Positions 1 through 6,777 of a stretch of 10,061 nucleotides of DNA are shown one piece after another. The DNA is from an uncultured Amylibacter sp. GTDB lineage: Bacteria > Pseudomonadota > Alphaproteobacteria > Rhodobacterales > Rhodobacteraceae. The stretch is from assembly GCA_938001995.1 (NCBI GenBank), contig CALLAV010000030.1, positions 1 to 10,061 on the forward strand, given 5' to 3'. Below the pieces are notes generated by a model. The model worked only from the letters and a program-made list of their open reading frames with translations. It had not been told where the DNA came from and ran no database searches. A program made the translations under genes and the position numbers. Every line of letters begins with the position of its first letter. The stretch's first letter is position 1.

Positions 1-213
1 GTCGAGGTGTTCGGCGCGGGTGATCAGTGTAGCGCGCAGCGTGAAAAAGAAATCGCGCCGCGCGGTGAAGCCCGCAGCCTGCACCGCGCGGATGGCTTGC
101 AGGGTTTGCGCGGCCCCAACGGGGACGCCTGCACGGCGCAGGGTGCGCACAAAATAGACGATGTTGGCGACGAGCTTGCCGTTTACGGGCAGGTCTTTGA
201 GCGGTTCAACCAT
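1..213 (-). CDS. CoxE-like VWA-domain protein, N-terminal part (cut by window edge)
   Basis: The 71 visible codons start at the ATG at 213-211 and stay open to the window edge. The peptide begins MVEPLKDLPVNGKLVANIVY and continues with an FVRTLRRAGVPVG segment and AAGFTARRDFFFTLRATLITRAEHLD. This matches the N-terminal helical region of CoxE-like von Willebrand factor A proteins (COG3552), which typically reads 'FARaLRRAGvpvG...Ga...aGf..r.Dfy.aLra.lv.r.eh'. The VWA domain with its metal-binding MIDAS site would lie beyond the window, so it is not seen. In carbon monoxide dehydrogenase clusters CoxE pairs with the MoxR ATPase CoxD during active-site maturation; other MoxR/VWA pairs serve other clients. 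The start overlaps the end of the upstream hydrolase gene by 8 nt (ATG at 213, TGA ending at 206), suggesting translational coupling with it and with moxR. Family assignment is from pattern recall on a partial protein; the client is unknown. Confidence 0.75.
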   Translation of the reverse strand, partial: MVEPLKDLPVNGKLVANIVYFVRTLRRAGVPVGAAQTLQAIRAVQAAGFTARRDFFFTLRATLITRAEHLD

Positions 214-1102
214 GGCGCACCCCAAGGGCGGCCTTGACGTTGGCGGCGTGGACTTCGGCGTAGGGTTCGAACCATGTGACGTGGTCCTGTGCGAAGTGGT
301 CTGCGAGGACTTCCCGCACGGTTTGCGCGGCGTTTTCGGGATTGGTGGCAAGGCTGTGGAGCCATGCTGTGTAGGTCTCAATCGCGTCGATGAGGGTTGG
401 ACCGTAGCCGCCTGCTGCGATGATCGGCTCGGACCCGTGACAGGGCAGGATTTTCGTCGCGCCGAGGGATTTGAGGCGCTTGAGGTCAGCGAGGTGGTGG
501 GCAAAATCTTGGGGTTCATCGACGTAGGTGATCGGGTCTTCGAGTGTATCGCCTGCGAGGAGGATTTTCTCGTCAGGTAGGAACAAGACGGAGGCGTCGT
601 CGGAGTGGATGTTGAGGGTATGCAGTTCTATTTGGCGGTCGCCTAGGGTGAGGTTGAGTGTATCCCCGAAGGTTTCGGTGGGCAGGACGACGGGTTTGAT
701 CGGGGGCCAGCGGCGGTTGGATTCTAGGTCAGTTTTGGCGGCTGTCAGGTGCGCTGCGGTGCGGGTGTTGGCGATGATCGGGCTGTTTGGGAAAGCCGCG
801 AGGAGTTGCGCGGTGCCCGCGATGTGGTCTTTGTGCCAGTGGGAATAAATGATGCGGATGCGTTCGACGCCCTGCCCTTGCAGATGATCAGCAATGGCGA
901 CGCCGTGGGCGGGTGTGGTGCCTGTGTCGTAGACGATGGCCTCCGTTCCTTCGATAAGCGTGAAACTGGCAATGCCAAGGCCGAGGCCGCCTGCGTCTAC
1001 CCAATTCGGGCGTGGATCAAAGCGGTAGCCTGTCACGCGACCGTCGTAATAGGCGAAAAGACCCGCGTGAGGTTCAGAGATGCGCAGATGTGGGAGGGTC
1101 AT
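206..1102 (-). CDS. Metallo-beta-lactamase-fold metal-dependent hydrolase
   Basis: This 298-residue protein has the full metal-ligand set of the metallo-beta-lactamase fold. HWHKDH is at residues 88-93 (H88, H90, D92, H93), H166 sits in NIHSDDAS, D185 in LLAGDT, and H222 in LPCHGSEP. This predicts a two-metal (usually zinc or iron) hydrolase. There is no signal peptide or membrane segment, so it is probably cytoplasmic. The substrate cannot be read from the sequence; family members include glyoxalase II-like thioesterases, lactonases and phosphodiesterases. I chose the ATG at 1102-1100 because it forms an ATGA overlap with the moxR stop, has GGGA four bases upstream, and leads straight into the fold. 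The longer open frame up to 1273 lies inside moxR and encodes an arginine-rich tract typical of a shadow frame. It sits between the MoxR ATPase and the CoxE-like gene with 4-nt and 8-nt overlaps, so the three are probably co-expressed. Confidence 0.88.
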   Translation of the reverse strand: MTLPHLRISEPHAGLFAYYDGRVTGYRFDPRPNWVDAGGLGLGIASFTLIEGTEAIVYDTGTTPAHGVAIADHLQGQGVERIRIIYSHWHKDHIAGTAQLLAAFPNSPIIANTRTAAHLTAAKTDLESNRRWPPIKPVVLPTETFGDTLNLTLGDRQIELHTLNIHSDDASVLFLPDEKILLAGDTLEDPITYVDEPQDFAHHLADLKRLKSLGATKILPCHGSEPIIAAGGYGPTLIDAIETYTAWLHSLATNPENAAQTVREVLADHFAQDHVTWFEPYAEVHAANVKAALGVRHG

Positions 1103-2004
1103 TGCATCCCAGAATTTGCGATGTTGGCGCGGGCGTGATCGAGGATTCGAGTTGCCTCGGACCCTGCGATTTTGGCGATGTCGTCTTGGTATTTCAGGAC
1201 CGCGCCGAGCGTGTCGGCGATGACTTCGGGGCTGAGGGCGACGGCGTCGAGGGCGACGAGGCATTTGGCCCAATCGATGGTTTCAGCAACGCCCGGATTT
1301 TTGAACAGGTCTTCATCGCGCAGGTGTTGGATGAAGCTGACCACTTCGCGCGACAGGGTTTCGGTGGCTTCGGGGGCGCGGGCGCGCAAGATTTCGACTT
1401 CGCGTTCAAAGCCAGGATAGTCCACCCAGTGATAAAGGCAGCGGCGTTTGAGGGCGTCGTGGACCTCGCGCGTTCTGTTGGAAGTGAGGATCACGATGGG
1501 CGGTTCTGGGGCGGTAATGGTGCCGAGTTCTGGGATGGTGACTTGATAATCTGAAAGCGCCTCAAGAAGGAAGGCCTCGAACGGTTCATCGGTGCGGTCT
1601 ATTTCGTCGATCAGCAGAATTGGGGGTCCCTTGGGATTTGGTTCCATGGCCTGCAAGAGCGGACGCTTGATAAGGAAGTCATCGGTGAAGAATTCATCTG
1701 CGCTGGTTTTGCCGTCCCCTGCAGCGCGCATGGCGATCATTTGGGCGGCAAAGTTCCACTCGTAGACGGCCGAGCTTGCATCTAGCCCTTCGTAGCATTG
1801 CAGGCGGATGAGGTCGCGGCCCAAGGCGCTGGCGAGGGTTTTGGCCAGTTCTGTTTTGCCGACCCCTGCTTCGCCTTCGAGGAATATCGGGCGTTTGAGG
1901 GTGAGCGAAAGATAGACGAGCGTCGCAAGCGCGCGGTCGCAGATGTAGTTTTCATCGGACAGCATCGTTTGCGTGGCGTCAATGGATGTGGGCAGTTGGG
2001 TCAT
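1099..2004 (-). CDS. MoxR-family AAA+ ATPase (CoxD-like)
   Basis: This is a 301-residue AAA+ ATPase of the MoxR group. Walker A GEAGVGKT is at residues 44-51, Walker B ILLIDEID at 129-136, sensor 1 in ILTSNRTRE at 172-180 (N176), and the arginine-rich ALKRRCLYHWVDYP at 184-197 fits the arginine finger/sensor region. The C-terminal third is the helical lid. MoxR ATPases act with VWA-domain partners as chaperone-like remodelling machines for enzyme or complex maturation. The CoxE-like gene two positions downstream is the likely partner, giving a CoxD/CoxE-type pair. No carbon monoxide dehydrogenase genes are visible, so the client is open. A TTG codon at 2010 is also in frame, but AAGGA at 2015-2011 lies 6 nt before the ATG at 2004 and would overlap usage of the TTG, so the ATG is preferred. 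The stop overlaps the hydrolase start (ATGA). Confidence 0.9.
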   Translation of the reverse strand: MTQLPTSIDATQTMLSDENYICDRALATLVYLSLTLKRPIFLEGEAGVGKTELAKTLASALGRDLIRLQCYEGLDASSAVYEWNFAAQMIAMRAAGDGKTSADEFFTDDFLIKRPLLQAMEPNPKGPPILLIDEIDRTDEPFEAFLLEALSDYQVTIPELGTITAPEPPIVILTSNRTREVHDALKRRCLYHWVDYPGFEREVEILRARAPEATETLSREVVSFIQHLRDEDLFKNPGVAETIDWAKCLVALDAVALSPEVIADTLGAVLKYQDDIAKIAGSEATRILDHARANIANSGMQ

Positions 2005-2010
2005 GTGCAA

Positions 2011-2015
2011 TCCTT
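2011..2015 (-). promoter_or_regulatory. Ribosome binding site of the moxR-like gene
   Basis: AAGGA on the minus strand lies six bases upstream of the ATG at 2004. It decides the start against the in-frame TTG at 2010, which would leave no spacing from this site. Confidence 0.65.
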
Positions 2016-2118
2016 AGCGTTGGAGGGAATGTAGCAGGATTGTGGGGGGTGGGAAGTGCCGCCGCTGGGTCGTGGCTGGGAAATGTCGCAGATGTGAGAC
2101 GTGCCTTTAGCTTGGAAT

Positions 2119-2152
2119 GCCTGCGGCGCGGATATTTTGATCAAGAAAAAGG
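2119..2152 (+). repeat. Candidate Rhodobacterales short intergenic repeat motif
   Basis: On the plus strand the segment starts gcctgcggcgcggatatttt (2119-2138) and continues gatcaagaaaaagg (2139-2152). It resembles a short motif of the form 'GCCTsCGGCGsGGATATTT' followed by a purine-rich AAGAA tail that I recall between genes in many Rhodobacter and Roseobacter-group genomes. Only one copy is in this window, so the repeat status rests on memory and not on this sequence. Its function is unknown to me. Confidence 0.4.
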
Positions 2153-2178
2153 CTGGCAGTGGCGCGGTTTTAGCTGCC
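2146..2178 (-). terminator. Weak candidate intrinsic terminator at the end of hflX
   Basis: Read on the minus strand, GGCAG (2178-2174, within the last hflX codons) can pair with CTGCC (2159-2155) across a 14-nt loop, followed by AGCC and then a run of five T (2150-2146). The stem is short and is separated from the T run by four bases, so this is a weak prediction. Its position at the end of the hfq-hflX block is what makes it plausible. Confidence 0.25.
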
Positions 2179-3432
2179 GTATTTTTCGAATTGTGCGGCT
2201 TGTTTGGCGGTCCATGTGACGGTGAGTTCGTAGCCTTGATCCCACAAGCCCTCTTCGTCGATAACGTTTTGTTCAAACAGCCAAGCGCGGCGCGCGCCTT
2301 CTGAGTAGGCAAGGCGGATGGTTTCTGTCGTGGTCGGATCCTCAATCGCGGTTTCGATCAGGGACACGAGCGTGTCGAGCCCCTGCCCTGTGATCGCAGA
2401 AATCGTGTGGATGTTGTCCGTGCGTTCTGATGTGTTGAGCGCGGTTTCCAGCGTGGCGGCGTCCAGCAGATCGGATTTGTTCCAAACCTCGATCATGGTG
2501 TCTTTGGCGGTTTGTGTAATGCCAAGATCGTTGAGGATATCGGTCACATCAGCGGCCTGCGCCTCGGATTCGGGATGGGCGATGTCGCGCACGTGTAAGA
2601 TGAGGTCTGCATCGAGGACCTCTTCCAGAGTGGCGCGGAAGGCTGCAACAAGTTGCGTGGGCAGTTCTGAAATAAACCCTACCGTGTCCGACAGGCTAAT
2701 TTTCTGACCTTCGGGCAATTCCAGCTCGCGCATGGTGGGATCGAGCGTGGCAAAGAGCATGTCTTTTGCCATCACATCCGCACCTGTTAACGTGTTAAAA
2801 AGCGTGGATTTACCCGCGTTGGTATAGCCCACAAGGGCCACAATCGGATATGGAACCTTGGCACGGGCGGCGCGGTGCAATTCGCGGGTCTTCACGACTT
2901 TGGACAATTGCTTACGCAGCCGCACAATGGCGTCGTCAATGGCACGACGATCAGATTCAATCTGCGTTTCCCCTGCACCACCGACGAAGCCAAGGCCGCC
3001 CCGTTGACGTTCCAAGTGTGTCCAGGCGCGCACAAGGCGGGTTTTGGAATAGCTGAGCGCTGCAAGGTCTACTTGCAGAACCCCTTCGCGCGTGGCCGCA
3101 CGATCTGAGAAAATTTCGAGGATAAGGCCCGTACGGTCGAGGACCTTAACCTTCCAATGACGTTCCAAGTTGCGTTGTTGGATCGGGGACACAGGCCCGT
3201 CGATGATCACAAGCGTGATGTCTTCGTCTTTGATCTTTTGGTTCAGCTCTTCCAGTTTGCCCTTGCTGAACAGCATGCCCACATGGGGTTTTCGCAGGTT
3301 CACAACCTCGGAAAATCCAAGATCAAGGCGCAGAGCATTTGCCAATGAAACCGCTTCGGCGAGCGCATTTTCAGGAGCCCGCCGTGTTTCAGTGTTGGGA
3401 ATGTCTGGATGGAGGACGCAGGCCCGTTCCAA
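2170..3432 (-). CDS. hflX: Ribosome-associated GTPase HflX
   Basis: This 420-residue GTPase has the HflX layout. The N-terminal HflX domain spans roughly residues 1-190 and includes DGPVSPIQQRNLE (78-90), LDRTGLILEIF (98-108) and the glycine-rich RQRGGLGFVGGAGETQIE (142-159). It is followed by an Obg-type G domain: G1 GYTNAGKST (202-210), switch region FATLDPTMR (227-235), G3 DTVGF (249-253), G4 NKSD (318-321) and G5 SAITG (345-349). HflX binds the large ribosomal subunit and splits stalled or stress-inactivated ribosomes. The start is a TTG at 3432-3430: it is the first usable codon after an in-frame stop, which is the hfq TAA itself. A GAGGA in the last hfq codons, about 10 nt upstream, can serve as ribosome binding site. 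The 3-nt gap to hfq implies co-transcription and coupling, as in many bacteria where hflX follows hfq. Confidence 0.96.
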   Translation of the reverse strand: MERACVLHPDIPNTETRRAPENALAEAVSLANALRLDLGFSEVVNLRKPHVGMLFSKGKLEELNQKIKDEDITLVIIDGPVSPIQQRNLERHWKVKVLDRTGLILEIFSDRAATREGVLQVDLAALSYSKTRLVRAWTHLERQRGGLGFVGGAGETQIESDRRAIDDAIVRLRKQLSKVVKTRELHRAARAKVPYPIVALVGYTNAGKSTLFNTLTGADVMAKDMLFATLDPTMRELELPEGQKISLSDTVGFISELPTQLVAAFRATLEEVLDADLILHVRDIAHPESEAQAADVTDILNDLGITQTAKDTMIEVWNKSDLLDAATLETALNTSERTDNIHTISAITGQGLDTLVSLIETAIEDPTTTETIRLAYSEGARRAWLFEQNVIDEEGLWDQGYELTVTWTAKQAAQFEKYGS

Positions 3433-3435
3433 GCT

Positions 3436-3672
3436 TTAGCTTTCCTCACCGTCGTACAATTGCACCGCTTGCGCAGGCATGATGGTGGAAATCGCGTGTT
3501 TGTACACCAACTGGCTTTGGCCATCGCGACGCAGCAGAACGCAGAAATTGTCGAACCACGTGATCATGCCTTGCAGCTTCACACCATTGATCAGAAAAAT
3601 CGTTACGGAAATCTTGGATTTGCGCACATTGTTCAGGAATGCGTCTTGTAGGTTTTGTTTATCGCCAGCCAT
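3436..3672 (-). CDS. hfq: RNA chaperone Hfq
   Basis: This 78-residue Sm-like protein starts [19 protein letters not shown]9 and D10 correspond to Escherichia coli Q8/D9; the Sm1 motif runs through [22 protein letters not shown] (about 26-47), and the Sm2 motif [11 protein letters not shown] has the proximal-face K58/H59 pair. F26 replaces the distal-face Y25 of E. coli conservatively, and the rim carries R17, K18 and K20. The C-terminal tail is short ([12 protein letters not shown]), as usual in alphaproteobacteria. The hexamer pairs small RNAs with target messages and shapes mRNA stability. The frame is open upstream to 3828, but homology begins at the ATG at 3672, and the upstream peptide (MTKKRASF...) has no Hfq character. 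No strong Shine-Dalgarno sequence precedes this ATG (only GAAAG-like bases about 10 nt upstream). It is followed by hflX after 3 nt. Confidence 0.97.
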   Translation of the reverse strand: MAGDKQNLQDAFLNNVRKSKISVTIFLINGVKLQGMITWFDNFCVLLRRDGQSQLVYKHAISTIMPAQAVQLYDGEES

Positions 3673-3828
3673 TGTGTCAGCTTTCAGTTTTATGTCCCCG
3701 CATTGATTGGGCGGGATATCGTTGTTGTTTGCATCCGTTTCGCGCAGCGCGGATCGGACTTGGCAGAGTATGGGGGTAAATTCGGCTTTGACCAGAGCAA
3801 AAGTGAAACTTGCCCGTTTTTTGGTCAT
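3673..3828 (-). promoter_or_regulatory. hfq leader/promoter region with candidate promoter, hairpins and an AAC repeat
   Basis: This 156-nt non-coding gap between trkH and hfq is the roomiest in the ntrY-hflX block. Read on the minus strand it contains a possible promoter, TGGTCA (3794-3789) and CATACT (3772-3767) with a 16-nt spacer, each 4 of 6 to the sigma-70 consensus. This would start transcription near 3760 and give a leader of about 88 nt. Within that leader lie an ATCCG...CGGAT inverted repeat enclosing CGCGCTGCGCG, the triplet repeat AACAACAAC (3729-3721), and a CCCGC/GCGGG hairpin (3715-3697) about 25 nt before the hfq ATG. TGACCA (3827-3822) and TGGTCA (3794-3789) also form a spaced inverted repeat just after the trkH stop. 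All functional readings are inference; no transcription data are available. Confidence 0.4.
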
Positions 3829-5334
3829 TTACCGCCAATAGTTTGGATTTAGCACCGCGATGACGGCAAGCGCCTCTAGGCGGCCCAAAACCATTGCGAC
3901 ACATAAGATCGCTTTGCCTGTGTCCGAAATATTGGCGTAACCGGTAAAGCTTTCACCTGCGGCGTGGGCCAATGGTCCCGTGTTGGACAGGCCCGCCGTG
4001 GCGAACAACAGGCTGTCAGAAAAGCTGATCCCTGTCGCTGACAAAGCGAGCGCCACAAGCGCCAAAGACAGAACAAATAGCATGAGGAATATCCAGGCAA
4101 TTTGTGCGCCCTCGCGCCGAATAATACGTGTGCGAGAAGAGCTTCCAGAGACCGAACTGGGGTGGCTAAGGCGTTCAATCTCGCGTTGGCCGTGTTTATA
4201 AAGTGCGTAGATGCGCAGCAGTTTCACACCCCCCGCAGTGGTGGCAATGCCGCCGCCCATGATCGACAGCCCCATCAGGATGATGCCTGTGGTTCCCAAT
4301 CCGGACCAACTTTGCGCGCCTTCCCAAGCGCTGCTTTCAAAGCCCGTCGTTGTGAGGAACGATAAAACCGTGAACACCGCGCCCCAAAAGGCGGTAATGG
4401 CTGTGGCAAAACTGTCCGTTCCAGTGCCTTCAAACGCTGCTGTCCAGTGACGGATGAACAAAAGGATCGGGATAACCGTGATGCAGATCAGGACAAGATT
4501 AACCTCTTTGTCGAGTTTGAGGTTCTGCATGACCTCTGTATCTGTGCTGAAAAAGAACGTGTGGCGCGACACCGCAAAGAACAGAAACAAGAACATCAGC
4601 ACTTCGCCCGCGTAGCCCGAATTGGCGCCCTCCAACCCGCCAACAGGGGAAATGCCGCTGGTGGAAATGATCGACATCGCGTGGGACACCGCCACAAGCG
4701 TGCGATCCCCCGCGATCAGCAGACACAGCACAAGGATAGCAGTGACAAACACGTAAACAGGAAAAATCTGCGAGGCATAGCGGATCAGGCGTTGGCTGGC
4801 ATCCGCATTGGCAATTTGGTTTGTCCCCTTTTGTCCACCACGCGTGGCGGCAAACACCTCAAAGCCACCGATTTGCAAAGGCGCAAAGATGGACAAGGCA
4901 ACAACAAGGATAAAGAACCCACCAACCCAGCCAACAATCGCCCGCATCATGTGCAAGGGCGCGGGTACAAGAGATGGGTCAAGAAACAGCGTTGCCCCCG
5001 TGGTTGTCAGGCTCGACAGCATTTCAAAGTAGGCCTGAAAATAGGTGATCGACGGCACAAGGTAGTTAAATGGCATCGCCAGCAGCGCAGGGATCGTCAG
5101 AAACGCACCAAACACAGTTAACAAATAATGCCGTGCAGAGTTGCGCGACGCATATCCCGTCACAGCAATCCCCACGAGCGCGATCAGGATTAGCAAAAAT
5201 GTCGTATGATAAAAAAACGTCCGCGCCACGTCCCAATCTTCCAGCCGAATGGCAAAGGCCATTGGAAGGTACATCATCGAAACCGCAAAACCGAGCAGTT
5301 GAACAAACAGAGGAAGGGATTTGAGCCAGGCCAT
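3829..5334 (-). CDS. trkH: Potassium uptake channel subunit TrkH
   Basis: This is a 501-residue polytopic inner-membrane protein of the TrkH/KtrB superfamily, the potassium-translocating partner of TrkA. The four pore-loop filter segments are visible: TTTGAT at about 110-115, STSGISP at 224-230, TTTGFES at 328-334 and LSNTGPLA at 449-456, each with the central glycine that lines the K+ filter. Many hydrophobic segments surround them, and the end MVLGRLEALAVIAVLNPNYWR (481-501) is the typical TrkH C-terminus. I chose the ATG at 5334-5332: it has AGGGG five bases upstream, overlapping the trkA stop, and begins the first membrane helix (LPLFVQLLGFAVSMMYLPMA). The open frame continues to 5742, but this extension lies antisense-phase within trkA and is arginine/proline/histidine-rich noise. 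It lies 8 nt after trkA, so the two are almost certainly co-translated. Confidence 0.95.
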   Translation of the reverse strand: MAWLKSLPLFVQLLGFAVSMMYLPMAFAIRLEDWDVARTFFYHTTFLLILIALVGIAVTGYASRNSARHYLLTVFGAFLTIPALLAMPFNYLVPSITYFQAYFEMLSSLTTTGATLFLDPSLVPAPLHMMRAIVGWVGGFFILVVALSIFAPLQIGGFEVFAATRGGQKGTNQIANADASQRLIRYASQIFPVYVFVTAILVLCLLIAGDRTLVAVSHAMSIISTSGISPVGGLEGANSGYAGEVLMFLFLFFAVSRHTFFFSTDTEVMQNLKLDKEVNLVLICITVIPILLFIRHWTAAFEGTGTDSFATAITAFWGAVFTVLSFLTTTGFESSAWEGAQSWSGLGTTGIILMGLSIMGGGIATTAGGVKLLRIYALYKHGQREIERLSHPSSVSGSSSRTRIIRREGAQIAWIFLMLFVLSLALVALALSATGISFSDSLLFATAGLSNTGPLAHAAGESFTGYANISDTGKAILCVAMVLGRLEALAVIAVLNPNYWR

Positions 5335-5339
5335 ACGCG

Positions 5340-5344
5340 CCCCT
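5340..5344 (-). promoter_or_regulatory. Ribosome binding site of trkH
   Basis: AGGGG on the minus strand ends five bases before the trkH ATG at 5334 and overlaps the trkA TAG stop. It fixes the trkH start against the longer open frame and supports coupling of the two subunits. Confidence 0.65.
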
Positions 5345-6719
5345 AAAAGAAGTCGATCTGCACTTGGAGCAGGCGTTCGACCTCTTCTATGTTGCGCGCG
5401 AGCGAGAAGATGACCACGACGTCGCCCTCTTCGATGCGGGTGTCTCCTGTGGGGCGCACGACTTTGTCGCCCTTTTGTACGGCTGCAATCAAGGCGCCCT
5501 CTGGGATGGTCACGTCGCGGATGATTTGGCCCGCGATGGGTGATGTGGACATGACTTGCGCTTCGATCACTTCTGCCTCGGCATCGCCAACGGAATAGAC
5601 TTGACGTACACGTCCATGGCGGATGTGGCGCAAAATAGACGACACCGTTGTGGCACGGGGGTGGATGAAAGCGTCGATTTTGAGGGGCTGCATCAACGGC
5701 GCAAGACCGTGATCGTTCACCAAAGCCACCACTTGCGGACACCCTGCCGCCTTGGCTCGTGTGGCCGTTAACAGGTTGGTTTTATCGTCATCTGTCAGGG
5801 CCAACAACGCGTCAGCCTTATCAAGATTGGCTTCTTCCAGCAGGTCTTTGTCCAAACCGTCGCCGTGTAAAACGATGGTCCGTTCCAGACTTTCCGCAGC
5901 TTTTTCAGCACATTCGCGTGAGCGTTCGATGATCTTTGCACGGATGCGGTCCGATCCCTTTTCCAACTGGCTGGCGACAGACAGACCCACATTACCCGCA
6001 CCGATAATAATAACCCGTTCGCGTTTCTTGGTGTTTTTGCCAAAAATCTCTAGCGTGCGGCGCACATCGTCTTTGTGCGTGAACACATAGACTTGATCGC
6101 CCGCAAACAATTGGTCGTCCCCGTTGGTGGTAAACAAATGTTCTTCGCGGCGCACACCGCAAACCACCGCGCGCAGGGTCGAAAACAGCTCCGATAGTTG
6201 ACGCAAGGGGGTGTTGACCACCGCGCAATCTTCTTCGAGCGTGATGCCGAGCATTTCGACATCCCCTTGTAAAAACGGTTCGTTGTCAAACGTCGATGGC
6301 GCTGCCAATTGGCGCAAGGCGGCGGCGGCCACTTCTTTTTCAGGGGAAATCACAACGTCGATAGGCAAGTGATCGCGCTGATACAGATCTGTATAAATCA
6401 CATCGAGGTAGGACTGTGCGCGCAAACGGGCCACTTTGCGTGGGATTTTAAAGACAGAATGCGCCACCTGACAGGTGACCATGTTCACCTCGTCTGAATG
6501 GGTGGCGGCGATAATCATATCCGCATCCCGCGCCCCTGCACGGCGCAGCACGTCAGGATAGCTGGCAAACCCCGTAATCCCAGACACATCGAGCGCGTCC
6601 GTGGCTTGGTTCACCAGACCCGGATTGTTGTCCACAATGGTCACGTCGTTGTTTTCCACGGCCAAATGGCGGGCAATTTGCCAGCCAACTTGTCCTGCGC
6701 CACACACGATAACCTTCAT
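5343..6719 (-). CDS. trkA: Trk potassium uptake regulatory subunit TrkA
   Basis: This 458-residue cytoplasmic protein has the duplicated RCK architecture of TrkA. The first Rossmann (TrkA-N) half has the dinucleotide loop GAGQVG (residues 7-12) with acidic D30 in TIVDNNPG; its TrkA-C half follows at about 145-225 (MLGITLEEDCAVV...). The second half repeats this, with GAGNVG (240-245) and the acidic E265 in KIIERSREC, then a final TrkA-C domain (about 375-455; VIEAQVMSTSPIAGQIIRDV...). The D and E at the strand-2 ends fit NAD(H) binding, and nucleotide state gates the TrkH channel. Length and two-domain form are standard for the family. AGGG seven bases before the ATG at 6719 supports the start. 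It follows ntrX after 57 nt without a terminator-like hairpin and precedes trkH by 8 nt. Confidence 0.96.
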   Translation of the reverse strand: MKVIVCGAGQVGWQIARHLAVENNDVTIVDNNPGLVNQATDALDVSGITGFASYPDVLRRAGARDADMIIAATHSDEVNMVTCQVAHSVFKIPRKVARLRAQSYLDVIYTDLYQRDHLPIDVVISPEKEVAAAALRQLAAPSTFDNEPFLQGDVEMLGITLEEDCAVVNTPLRQLSELFSTLRAVVCGVRREEHLFTTNGDDQLFAGDQVYVFTHKDDVRRTLEIFGKNTKKRERVIIIGAGNVGLSVASQLEKGSDRIRAKIIERSRECAEKAAESLERTIVLHGDGLDKDLLEEANLDKADALLALTDDDKTNLLTATRAKAAGCPQVVALVNDHGLAPLMQPLKIDAFIHPRATTVSSILRHIRHGRVRQVYSVGDAEAEVIEAQVMSTSPIAGQIIRDVTIPEGALIAAVQKGDKVVRPTGDTRIEEGDVVVIFSLARNIEEVERLLQVQIDFF

Positions 6720-6777
6720 TTTCTTGCCCTGACATTTCAGATCATCTGGCGGTTAAACACCAAATCGCGGCTGGGTA

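Larger units (their letters stand above)
2005..2169. other. Spacer between hflX and the moxR-like gene
   Basis: This 165-nt gap is the likely boundary between the hfq-hflX transcript and the moxR-hydrolase-coxE set. It holds, in the direction of transcription, the distal half of a weak terminator-like hairpin, a motif resembling a Rhodobacterales intergenic repeat (2119-2152), a C-rich tract, and the moxR ribosome binding site. A promoter for moxR would be expected here, but I could not pick out a convincing -35/-10 pair. No open frame in it looks coding. Confidence 0.6.

Noticed and set aside
1103..1273. N-terminal extension of the metallo-hydrolase
   Set aside because: It is an arginine-rich shadow inside moxR; the ATG at 1102 forms a typical ATGA overlap and begins the fold.
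3797..3822. Plus-strand hairpin-like segment followed by six T
   Set aside because: It would be a terminator only for plus-strand transcription and no plus-strand gene is present; the stem has a two-base bulge and is weak.
3673..3828. N-terminal extension of hfq, or a small separate gene
   Set aside because: The frame is open, but Hfq homology starts at the ATG at 3672 and the upstream peptide has no recognisable character or conserved start.
4447..5121. Plus-strand open frame of about 220 codons rich in K, R, D and N
   Set aside because: It lies antisense to the membrane helices of trkH and its composition is the expected mirror of hydrophobic codons.
5335..5742. N-terminal extension of trkH
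   Set aside because: The extension overlaps the 3' end of trkA, is rich in R, P and H without family similarity, and the ATG at 5334 has its own ribosome binding site.
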